36,928 nt of DNA, from positions 1 to 36,928 of the forward strand of contig JAFGDU010000067.1 in NCBI GenBank assembly GCA_016931915.1, given 5' to 3'. Each line of letters starts with the position of its first letter. The stretch's first letter is position 1. This DNA comes from Actinomycetota bacterium. GTDB taxonomy: Bacteria; Actinomycetota; Geothermincolia; Geothermincolales; RBG-13-55-18. Below the pieces are notes generated by a model, which made no database searches, was not told the DNA's origin, and was given only the letters and a program-made list of their open reading frames with translations. Below are positions 8,279-14,652 of the stretch, one piece after another. A program made the translations under genes and the position numbers.

Positions 8279-8356
8279 GGCTCACTTACCTCTCTCTCCT
8301 GACGCGGAGGCATCCCTCATGATGCCCTCCGCTTATGATCTCCCGTTGGTCCATAC

Positions 8357-9502
8357 TCAGCGCAACAGCGTCCTGGCGATGAAGATGCGCTGTATCTCCG
8401 AGGTCCCCCCGCCGATCACCGAGGCCTTGGCCGGCCACAGGGTGCGACCTACGTTCTCGTCGGTCATACACCCGTATCCCCCGAAGACCTGGATGGCCTC
8501 CAGCGCATTGCGCAGGGCCGCCTCGGTGGTGAAGAGCTTGGCGATGGCCGCCTGCAGGTGGATGACCTGGCCGGTGTCGAACATCCAGGCCAGCTTATAG
8601 GTGAGCAGGCGCGCCGCCTCCAGGTCCACCGCCATGTCCGCCAGCTTGGCCTGGATGAGCTGGAACTTGGAGATGGGCCTGCCGAAGGCCTGCCGCTCCT
8701 TGGCGAAGGCGATGCAGTCGTCCAGGTTGCAGGCCATGGCGCCCAGGAAACCGGCGAAGGCCAGCCTCTCCCACCCCAGGGAGGTGAGCATGGCATAGAA
8801 GCCCTGCCCCTCCACCCCGAGGAGGTTTTCCGCCGGCACGCGGCAATCATCGAAGGCTATCTCTCCCACGTCGGAGCCCGCCGAGGGGGTATAGAGGTTC
8901 AAAGGCTTGCCCCGTATGAAACCGGGGAACGAACTCTCCACGATGAAGCTGGAGATACCCTCGCTCCCATCCTCGCCGGCCGTCTTGGCGAAGGTGACGA
9001 AGGTGTCGGCATGGGGGGCGTTGGAGATGTAGATCTTGTTGCCGCTGAGGACGTAGGAATCCCCATCCCGCACCGCCTTGCTCCGCATAGCAGTGGCGTC
9101 GGAGCCCGCCTCCGGTTCGGTGAGGGCGAAGGCGCCGATGCGGGTTCCCTCGCACAGGTCCGGCAGGTACTTCCGCTTCTGCTCCTCGTTTCCCAGCACG
9201 GCTATGGGCATGGCGCAGATCATGGTGTGCGAGCCCCACTCGATCATGAGGTCGAAGTCCCGGCAGTAGCGGGCGAAGACCTCGTTGGCCAGGGTTGTGG
9301 TCACGGCGTCGGCACCACCGCCGCCGTACTCCTCGGGTACGGGGAGGCCCAGCAGGCCGAAATCGGCCAGCTTCCTCCATATATCGTGGGGGAACTCCGC
9401 CGTCTGCTCCCTCTCCCGCGCCCCGGGTGCTATCTCCTTTTCCGCGAACTCCTGCACGGATCTCGCGAAGGCCTTCTGCTCGTCCGTGAAATCAAAGTCC
9501 AT
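8357..9502 (-). CDS. Acyl-CoA dehydrogenase
   Basis: This 381-residue FAD-dependent acyl-CoA dehydrogenase carries the expected signatures: AFALTEPEAGSDA (124-136), the helical domain with ERQAFGRPISKFQLIQAKLADM, and a C-terminal GGYGCMTDENVGRTLWPAK followed by GTSEIQRIFIARTLL. The C-terminal position that holds the catalytic Glu in medium- and short-chain enzymes (YEGT) is Gly here (GGGTSE). A Glu is present instead in GWERLAFAG (Glu245), the place used by isovaleryl-CoA and long-chain dehydrogenases, so the enzyme should be active with an alternative base. It introduces the 2,3 double bond into the CoA thioester and needs an electron-transfer flavoprotein, which is not encoded in the window. 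Its start lies 3 bp from the stop of the MaoC gene. Confidence 0.94.
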   Translation of the reverse strand: MDFDFTDEQKAFARSVQEFAEKEIAPGAREREQTAEFPHDIWRKLADFGLLGLPVPEEYGGGGADAVTTTLANEVFARYCRDFDLMIEWGSHTMICAMPIAVLGNEEQKRKYLPDLCEGTRIGAFALTEPEAGSDATAMRSKAVRDGDSYVLSGNKIYISNAPHADTFVTFAKTAGEDGSEGISSFIVESSFPGFIRGKPLNLYTPSAGSDVGEIAFDDCRVPAENLLGVEGQGFYAMLTSLGWERLAFAGFLGAMACNLDDCIAFAKERQAFGRPISKFQLIQAKLADMAVDLEAARLLTYKLAWMFDTGQVIHLQAAIAKLFTTEAALRNALEAIQVFGGYGCMTDENVGRTLWPAKASVIGGGTSEIQRIFIARTLLR

Positions 9503-9505
9503 GTC

Positions 9506-9937
9506 TCACTCCTTCGAGGGCAGGGCCACCACGGCCGTGCCGTCTATCTTGCCGTCGCCGTTCTGGTTGGTCACCGAGAGCTCGCAGTCGATGCGCTTCT
9601 CCCCGCCTTCCTCGTACTTGCTCGCGACCTTCCCCCTGCAGATGATGGTCTCTCCCGGCCACACCTGCCCGGTGAAACGGATTTTGTACAGCCTGACGTT
9701 TCCCACGCCCACCCAGTCGGCGAGCATGCGTGCCAGGTAACCGCCCTGCATCAGGCCCATGGCGAAGACGGAGGGCAGGCCGATGGCGGTTGCGAAGGCC
9801 TCGTCGTGGTGGATGGGGTTGAAGTCCCCTCCCGCACCGGCGTACTTGACGATATGGGTGCGGGTGACCTCGACGGAGAGCTCCGGGCTCTCGTCGCCCT
9901 CGGAGACATCCTCGTAATAGAGCTTGTTCTCTGCCAT
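9506..9937 (-). CDS. MaoC-like hydratase, catalytic subunit
   Basis: This 143-residue single hot-dog protein carries the R-specific enoyl-CoA hydratase motif GDFNPIHHDE, with the catalytic dyad Asp38 and His43. The ATG at 9937 (MAENKLYY) is favoured because AGGGG lies 8 bases upstream; an ATG at 9943 and a GTG at 9946 are also possible in frame. The adjacent upstream gene encodes a second hot-dog protein that lacks the His, so the two most likely form a heterodimer, as do HadA/HadB of mycolate synthesis and ChsH1/ChsH2 of steroid side-chain degradation. The predicted reaction is addition of water to the enoyl-CoA made by the dehydrogenase encoded 3 bp downstream. Confidence 0.9.
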   Translation of the reverse strand: MAENKLYYEDVSEGDESPELSVEVTRTHIVKYAGAGGDFNPIHHDEAFATAIGLPSVFAMGLMQGGYLARMLADWVGVGNVRLYKIRFTGQVWPGETIICRGKVASKYEEGGEKRIDCELSVTNQNGDGKIDGTAVVALPSKE

Positions 9938-9949
9938 GTTCATCACCCC

Positions 9950-10417
9950 TCACGCCGCCGACTCGCGCTCGATGAAGAGCATGCGGTCCTTCTGCACCAG
10001 CTCTCCCTCCTGGTTGGTGTAGGTGGATTCGACGGTGATGAAGTTCATCCTCCCGCCGCGCTTGCCCTCCTTCTGGTAGTAGTCCTTGACCTTGACCCTC
10101 ACCGTCAGCACGTCCCCGGCGCAGACGGGAGCGAGGTACTCGAACTCCGACTCGCCGTGCACGCTGGTGGCCACGCTGATGCCCATCTCCTCCATCATGT
10201 TGAGGAGGAAGTTCTCGTCGGGCACGTGGTGCAGGAAGGTCGCGGTGAAGGTGAGCGGCGCGGGGATGGACTCAAAGCCCATGCTCCTCGCAAGCTCCTC
10301 GTCGCTGTACAGGGGGTTTTTGTCCCCCAGGGATCTCGCGAACTCCTTGATCTTGCCCTTCTCTATGGGCAGCTCGAAGGGTGGGAACTCCATGCCCACT
10401 ATGGCTTCGTTGACCAT
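9950..10417 (-). CDS. MaoC-type hot-dog protein, non-catalytic partner subunit
   Basis: This 155-residue protein resembles MaoC_dehydrat_N / FAS1-type dehydratase domains: an IVGMEFPPFELPIEKGKI opening, then EFARSLGDKNPLYSDEE. In the place of the hydratase motif D-x-N-P-x-H it has D-K-N-P-L-Y (Asp32, Tyr37), so the catalytic His is replaced by Tyr. It is therefore expected to be the structural or substrate-binding half of a heterodimer with the downstream MaoC protein, whose start lies 12 bp away. I chose the ATG at 10417 because GAGGT precedes it by 7 bases. The frame stays open further upstream, into the amidohydrolase gene, but that part has no homology to the family. Confidence 0.88.
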   Translation of the reverse strand: MVNEAIVGMEFPPFELPIEKGKIKEFARSLGDKNPLYSDEELARSMGFESIPAPLTFTATFLHHVPDENFLLNMMEEMGISVATSVHGESEFEYLAPVCAGDVLTVRVKVKDYYQKEGKRGGRMNFITVESTYTNQEGELVQKDRMLFIERESAA

Positions 10418-10440
10418 GTTCGCACCTCGCTTTCCTGTCT

Positions 10441-11364
10441 CTAGAGCTTGAAGAGCTCCACCGAGTTGGTCTCCGTGATGGTCTTTATCTCCTCGGGAGT
10501 AAAGGCGACCTCCGTCCTGGGGTTGGTATGCACATCCAGCCAATCCTTGGGCGGCATGAGCACGTTGGGAAGCGGGGTGTCCGTTCCCCACAGGACCTTC
10601 TCCGCACCGCAGTCATCGATAAAGCGGCGCAGCAGCGAGTAGTACTCCTCGCCGTGCATGCCAAAGAGAAACTGCCAGTAGGAGCAGTCGAAGTAGAGGT
10701 TGGGGAGCAGCCTGCCGAACATGATGGCCTCAGGCCACCAATCCATGCCGAAATGGGCGGCGATGAACTTGGTGTCCGGGAACTTGCTGGCCGCCTCCGC
10801 TATCCACACCGGGCGGGCCGTCTCCAGCACCACCGGCGCCGCGGGCTGCGCCCCGGAGTGGATGAGCAGGGGCAGGTCCCACTCCGCGCATTTCTCGTAC
10901 ACGGGGTACATCACCGGGTCCATGGGGTTGAAGCCGGCGGAGGGATGGAGCTTGATCCCCTTCATCTCCCATTCCTCGATGCACTGCACGATGTGGTCCA
11001 TGGCCCCCTTGCGGCGCGGGTCGATGGCGCAGAGGGCGACGAAGCGGTCGGGGTGGGCCTTGCACAGGTCCGCGTACTTGCGGTTCATCTCGAAGATGGG
11101 GATCTCGGGCTCCCCGAGCTCCTCGCCGAAGTCCACGCCGAAGAGCACCGCCTTGTCGATGCCCGCCTCGTCCATGTGGGCAAGATACTTCTCTCCCTTC
11201 TCGTCCTGGAGCATGGGGTAGAGCATCTCCTTGCCCTGTTCGTAGGTGAACTTCTGTCCCAGGGCCCTACCCGCCGCCATGACCATGGTGCGGATACATC
11301 CCTCCTCGTAGGCCAGGGGCACCATCCCCGGGATCCAGATATGCACGTGGCAGTCGATGATCAT
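10441..11364 (-). CDS. Amidohydrolase-2 family metal-dependent hydrolase/decarboxylase
   Basis: This 307-residue TIM-barrel protein belongs to the ACMSD / gamma-resorcylate decarboxylase / amidohydrolase-2 group. The metal ligands are visible: His6 and His8 (DCHVH), His169 (LLIHSG), His204 (IAAHFG) and Asp262 (LWGTDTPLPN). Members hydrolyse C-O/C-N bonds or decarboxylate ring acids without redox. In CoA-oxidation clusters they are candidates for opening a ring or removing a carboxylate. The ATG at 11364 has a strong AAGGAGGAGG upstream. It is the first gene of the minus-strand set, 130 bp downstream of the TetR gene, and its stop lies 23 bp before the first MaoC gene. The specific substrate is not deducible. 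Confidence 0.9.
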   Translation of the reverse strand: MIIDCHVHIWIPGMVPLAYEEGCIRTMVMAAGRALGQKFTYEQGKEMLYPMLQDEKGEKYLAHMDEAGIDKAVLFGVDFGEELGEPEIPIFEMNRKYADLCKAHPDRFVALCAIDPRRKGAMDHIVQCIEEWEMKGIKLHPSAGFNPMDPVMYPVYEKCAEWDLPLLIHSGAQPAAPVVLETARPVWIAEAASKFPDTKFIAAHFGMDWWPEAIMFGRLLPNLYFDCSYWQFLFGMHGEEYYSLLRRFIDDCGAEKVLWGTDTPLPNVLMPPKDWLDVHTNPRTEVAFTPEEIKTITETNSVELFKL

Positions 11365-11402
11365 CTCTTCCTCCTCCTTTCACACCAGAATGCAAGTAAC
11401 TG

Positions 11403-11428
11403 TTTACGAATTGTAAGTACTGACTTAC
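11403..11428 (-). promoter_or_regulatory. Candidate operator/promoter of the catabolic operon
   Basis: GTAAGT-ACTG-ACTTAC (11413-11428) is a perfect 6-bp-arm palindrome about 50 bp upstream of the amidohydrolase start. A weaker TTTAC-N5-GTAA repeat (11403-11416) overlaps it. On the minus strand TACAAT (11410-11415), a good -10 match, lies inside these repeats, but I find no matching -35 hexamer. The site fits repression by the TetR protein encoded just upstream. The binding assignment is inference, especially because the palindrome in front of the TetR gene itself has a different sequence. Confidence 0.4.
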
Positions 11429-11494
11429 GCCTGGGTATAATAAAGCGTTCCTTAAGCGTCCTCTTTCTCCCCTTTGGTCCGCGATCCCGGTTAT

Positions 11495-12103
11495 CTACCT
11501 CTGGAACATAGCCCGCACGAAAGCGCGCACCCTTGCCTCGTCCAACATGGATGCCATGTTCATCTCCCTGGCCAGGATGAGGCCGTAATACTGGCCCACG
11601 TAATCCCAGGCCAGGATCTCGGTGTCGACGTCCTTACCCAGATCTCCCGCCTTCCTGGCGCGGTCCAGCGCCGCTTTCACCGTATCCACGCTGGCCTTGA
11701 AGTAATCGACCAGGGGTTTCTTGAGCTCCGGGTCGTAGGTGCTGCTCAGCAGGTGCGAGAAATACTTGGAGCCGCCTTGCGAGGACTTGATGTAATCGAG
11801 ATATGCCGCCGCGCTGTCCTCCAGGTACTGAAGTGGATCGTCCGGATTTCTCCTGTAGCACTCGCGATAGCGCCCCATCAACTCCTCGACAATGTGCTGG
11901 AAGCAGGTGATAAACAGCTCTTTCTTGCCGTCGAAATGTTTGTAGAGCATGGCCTCGGAGATGCCCGCCTCCTCGGCGATCATGGCCATGGTGCCCACGT
12001 CGTAGTTCTTCTCCGCGAATACCTTTATCGCACCCCGTATAATCCTTTTGTGTTGTTGCTCGTATTGCTCGTATTTCTCCTTCGCCTTGTCGACTATACT
12101 CAT
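11495..12103 (-). CDS. TetR-family transcriptional regulator
   Basis: This 202-residue TetR protein has an N-terminal helix-turn-helix (GTMAMIAEEAGISEAMLYKHFDGKKELF) and an all-helical ligand domain that begins with VDKAKEKYEQYEQQHK. I chose the ATG at 12103 because GAGGGAAGAC precedes it. Starts further upstream, at 12115 (ATG) and 12154, have no ribosome site and would run into the palindromic operator. The position, same strand and directly upstream of the fatty-acid/CoA-type operon, suggests that it senses an acyl-CoA or the substrate and represses that operon. A nested set of TCACAA half-sites in its own promoter predicts autoregulation. The ligand cannot be deduced. Confidence 0.92.
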   Translation of the reverse strand: MSIVDKAKEKYEQYEQQHKRIIRGAIKVFAEKNYDVGTMAMIAEEAGISEAMLYKHFDGKKELFITCFQHIVEELMGRYRECYRRNPDDPLQYLEDSAAAYLDYIKSSQGGSKYFSHLLSSTYDPELKKPLVDYFKASVDTVKAALDRARKAGDLGKDVDTEILAWDYVGQYYGLILAREMNMASMLDEARVRAFVRAMFQR

Positions 12104-12122
12104 GTCTTCCCTCATAAAAAAG

Positions 12123-12156
12123 TCACAATTCATATATTGTGAATAATCCCTCACAA
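12123..12156 (-). promoter_or_regulatory. TetR promoter with nested inverted repeats
   Basis: TCACAAT-N6-ATTGTGA (12123-12142) is a perfect 7-bp-arm palindrome. A third half-site TCACAA (12151-12156) pairs with the middle one as TTGTGA-N8-TCACAA. Read on the minus strand, TTGTGA (12151-12156) and TATGAA (12129-12134) with a 16-bp spacer make a plausible -35/-10 pair for the TetR gene, so a protein bound here would block its own promoter. The palindrome is seen directly; the promoter and autoregulation are inferred. Confidence 0.55.
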
Positions 12157-12224
12157 AATATCATTATATGCATTTGCCGTCAAGACTCATGCCTGGATCG
12201 CTATGATTGCGCGGGCGGAGCGAT

Positions 12225-13250
12225 TTAGAAGAAGAGCTTAGAGAGCTCGTAGAGCTTGAGGTCTACATTTTTTACCTCTCCTACGATCTCGTCGTAGGGG
12301 ACCGAGACCACTTCACCCGAGCGCATGCAGGCCATGTGGTCGAAATCTCCCTGCCCTATCATGTCCACGGCATAGGCGCCCAGGCGGGTCGCCAGCACGC
12401 GGTCTGTAACGGTGGGGACACCGCCCCTCTGCAGATGGCCCAGGTGGGTGACGCGCGTCTCGTAGGCGGTCTTCTCCTCGATCTGGGCGGCCAGCCAGTT
12501 GCCGATCCCTCCCAGCCTCACGTGACCGAAGGGGTCTTTCTTCTGGTCCTGCACGAACTGCTCCTCCTGCCCCGCCGGCTTCGCGCCCTCCGAGACCACG
12601 ATGATGGAGAAGTGCTTGTTGGCCTTATGGCGCTTCTCGATGCGCGAGATGACCTCCTCCAGGGTGAAGGGCACCTCCGGGATGAGGATCACATCGGCGC
12701 CGCCAGCGATACCGGATATAAGAGCTATCCAGCCCGCGTCCCTTCCCATCACCTCCAGGACCATGATGCGGTGGTGCGAGAACGCCGTAGTGTGCAGCTT
12801 GTCCAGGGCGTCGGTCGCGACCGCCACCGCGGTATCAAAACCTATGGAATAATCCGTTCCCCTCAGATCGTTGTCTATGGTCTGGGGCACGCCCACGCAT
12901 TTCACCCCGTATTCCGCCAGGCGGTGCGCGACGCCGTTGGTGTCGTCTCCGCCTATGGCTATGATCGCATCTATGCCGTGCTTGCGCAGGTTGGACATGA
13001 TGTTCTCCAGCCCGCTCTCCGTCTTGAAAGGATTGTGGCGGGAGGTGCCGAGGATGGTGCCGCCCCGCTGGATGATGCCGGATACGGAACCGCGAAACAG
13101 CGGCTCCACTTCGTCGTATACCAGTCCTCTCCACCCTCGCTTGATGCCGATGATCTCGAAGCCCTCTGAAAGGGCCTTGCAGACCACGGCGCGGATGGCG
13201 GCGTTGATGGCGGATGAATCTCCTCCGCCGGTAAGCAAGGCTATCCTCAT
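12225..13250 (-). CDS. pfkA: 6-phosphofructokinase, PPi-type signature
   Basis: This 341-residue phosphofructokinase shows GGTILGTSRHNPF (63-75), GGDDT (100-104), PQTIDND with the catalytic Asp126 (E. coli Asp127), and MGRDAGWIAL. Where E. coli PFK-1 has Gly104 for ATP, this protein has Asp103, the residue typical of pyrophosphate-dependent enzymes. The partner position (E. coli Gly124, Lys in PPi enzymes) is Gln123, an unusual combination. The first loop reads GGGDSSAIN instead of the usual GGGD-x-PG-x-N. It phosphorylates fructose 6-phosphate; the donor (PPi or ATP) is uncertain. I chose the ATG at 13250 (MRIALLTGGG) because AGGTGG precedes it; the open frame upstream is not family-like. 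Confidence 0.92.
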   Translation of the reverse strand: MRIALLTGGGDSSAINAAIRAVVCKALSEGFEIIGIKRGWRGLVYDEVEPLFRGSVSGIIQRGGTILGTSRHNPFKTESGLENIMSNLRKHGIDAIIAIGGDDTNGVAHRLAEYGVKCVGVPQTIDNDLRGTDYSIGFDTAVAVATDALDKLHTTAFSHHRIMVLEVMGRDAGWIALISGIAGGADVILIPEVPFTLEEVISRIEKRHKANKHFSIIVVSEGAKPAGQEEQFVQDQKKDPFGHVRLGGIGNWLAAQIEEKTAYETRVTHLGHLQRGGVPTVTDRVLATRLGAYAVDMIGQGDFDHMACMRSGEVVSVPYDEIVGEVKNVDLKLYELSKLFF

Positions 13251-13391
13251 GCTGTCCCACCTTTCGTCTTGTGTCTCTTCGTTATCGGCGCCGCGCAGTC
13301 TCTGGTGCCGCTCCGCAGCGTTTTTCAATCTCCTGTATAAACAGATACCCATATGAAGGCCCGAACATGCTCACAACGTGCAAGGCTCGCA

Positions 13392-14183
13392 TCAATCGGC
13401 TTCCCGAGCGCCCAACCCCCGTTCCCAGCGATCGAGGATCTTTCTTATGGCGGCGCGGTGTTCTTCGCAGAGGAGCGAGACGGGCTGGGCGTGGTTTTCC
13501 ATGCTCAACGCAGTCTGCAGCTCAATCAGATGATAGCGGTTCAGCATGCGCTTGGTGGTGGCCAGGGCGGCGGAGGAACGCCTGGCTATACGGCTCGCCA
13601 GCTCCATAACCTCCCCGGATATCTTCTCGTGGTCCACGACCTTGTTGACCAGGCCGATACGCAGGGCCTCAGCCGCGTCAACGATATCGCCGGTGAAGGC
13701 CATCTCCTTGGCCATAGCCACGCCGATCCGCTCGGCAAGGAAGTAGGAGGACCCCATATCCGGCACGGCGGCTATCCTGATGAATCCCATGCAGAAGAGG
13801 GCTCGCTCCGTCGCACAGGTTATATCCGAAGCCAGGGCGAGCCCCAAACCTCCCCCCACCGCGAAGCCATCCACCTCGGCGATGACCGGTTTGGGGCCCT
13901 CGTATAGCCTGAGGATAACGGCGGCTATGGTCTTCATACTCTCGTTGAGGAAGACTGGGTCCAGGTTCTCTCCCAGCAGGGCCAGGTCCGCGCCGGAGCA
14001 GAAATGTCCGCCTTCGCCGCGCAGCACGATGACCCTCACGTCGTCATCGTCAAGCACCCTGGTAAGCCCCTCCACCATGGGATACCCCAGCTCGACGCTG
14101 AGGGCGTTCATATCCTCGGGACGGTTCATGCTACAGCGGGCCACGCCGTCCTCTATCTCGACAATGAATGCGTCGTTGTCCAT
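13392..14183 (-). CDS. Enoyl-CoA hydratase/isomerase (crotonase) family protein
   Basis: This 263-residue crotonase-fold protein has the oxyanion-hole segments GGHFCSGADLALLG and DGFAVGGGLGLALASD, plus AAVPDMGSSYFLAERIG. The first catalytic Glu of mitochondrial crotonase (GGGCELA) is Gly here (GGGLGLA). The second acidic position is Asp (PDMGS). Water addition by the two-Glu mechanism is therefore unlikely, and an isomerase, hydrolase or other crotonase-type activity is possible. The ATG at 14183 follows a GGGGGG stretch; a TTG one codon upstream is in frame. It lies 141 bp upstream of the phosphofructokinase gene and 40 bp after the small gene at 14224-14445, on the same strand. Confidence 0.88.
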   Translation of the reverse strand: MDNDAFIVEIEDGVARCSMNRPEDMNALSVELGYPMVEGLTRVLDDDDVRVIVLRGEGGHFCSGADLALLGENLDPVFLNESMKTIAAVILRLYEGPKPVIAEVDGFAVGGGLGLALASDITCATERALFCMGFIRIAAVPDMGSSYFLAERIGVAMAKEMAFTGDIVDAAEALRIGLVNKVVDHEKISGEVMELASRIARRSSAALATTKRMLNRYHLIELQTALSMENHAQPVSLLCEEHRAAIRKILDRWERGLGAREAD

Positions 14184-14223
14184 CAACCCCCCTTTTCGGC
14201 TGCGGGCAATATCGTCCCGCCCT

Positions 14224-14445
14224 TCAAGAACGCAAGGCCTTCACCAGTTTCGCGCGCCCTTTCTCGTCCGCAAGCATCTCCTTTACCTGTTTCCAGGTCG
14301 GCGGGCAATCCTTGTATTCCACCCCCACCAGGGCATGGATCTTCTCATCGATCTCTTTTTTCCTCGCCTTGTCCGCCTTGACCTCATCGAGGTCAATCCC
14401 CGCCTCGGCAAAGACGTCGGCCATATGCCGGAAATAACAGGACAT
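14224..14445 (-). CDS. Small uncharacterised protein, 73 residues
   Basis: The protein begins MSCYFRHMADVFAEAGIDL and contains a charged helix (DEVKADKARKKEIDEKIHALVGVEYKDC) followed by PPTWKQVKEMLADEKGRAKLVKAL. It looks soluble and mainly helical, with two cysteines and no membrane segment. GGAGGCGGAT precedes the ATG at ideal spacing, and its stop lies 40 bp before the crotonase start. This supports a real gene, probably co-transcribed with the crotonase gene. I do not recognise a named family. The start motif CYFRH with the later YKDC suggests a possible metal or thiol site, but that is a guess. Confidence 0.72.
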   Translation of the reverse strand: MSCYFRHMADVFAEAGIDLDEVKADKARKKEIDEKIHALVGVEYKDCPPTWKQVKEMLADEKGRAKLVKALRS

Positions 14446-14652
14446 ATCCGCCTCCCATCTCTGACCATCCCGTAACGACCGCCACGGTTCTATTCAACCA
14501 CAAAAGGCGTTTCATTTCCGGGAAGCGTCATATCCCGGATCGGAGTCCATAGCTCGACCTTTGGTCCTTTATACCACGAACATCGCATGTTGCCTGGCAG
14601 AGAAGTGCTCGGCGAGTCGTCATCTCACCGTTGACCCGCCTAAACTCATTAA

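Noticed and set aside
8558..10444. Plus-strand open frame of 628 codons opposite the dehydrogenase and MaoC genes
   Set aside because: It crosses three well supported minus-strand genes and shows only composition-driven His/Gly/Leu sequence.
12137..12142. TTGTGA words considered as CRP-like sites
   Set aside because: The TGTGA half-sites here lack the CRP spacing (N6 between TGTGA and TCACA), and a TetR gene directly downstream explains them better.
13271..13609. Short plus-strand frame in the gap before the phosphofructokinase gene
   Set aside because: No ribosome site, no recognisable motif, and it overlaps the 3' end of the crotonase gene.
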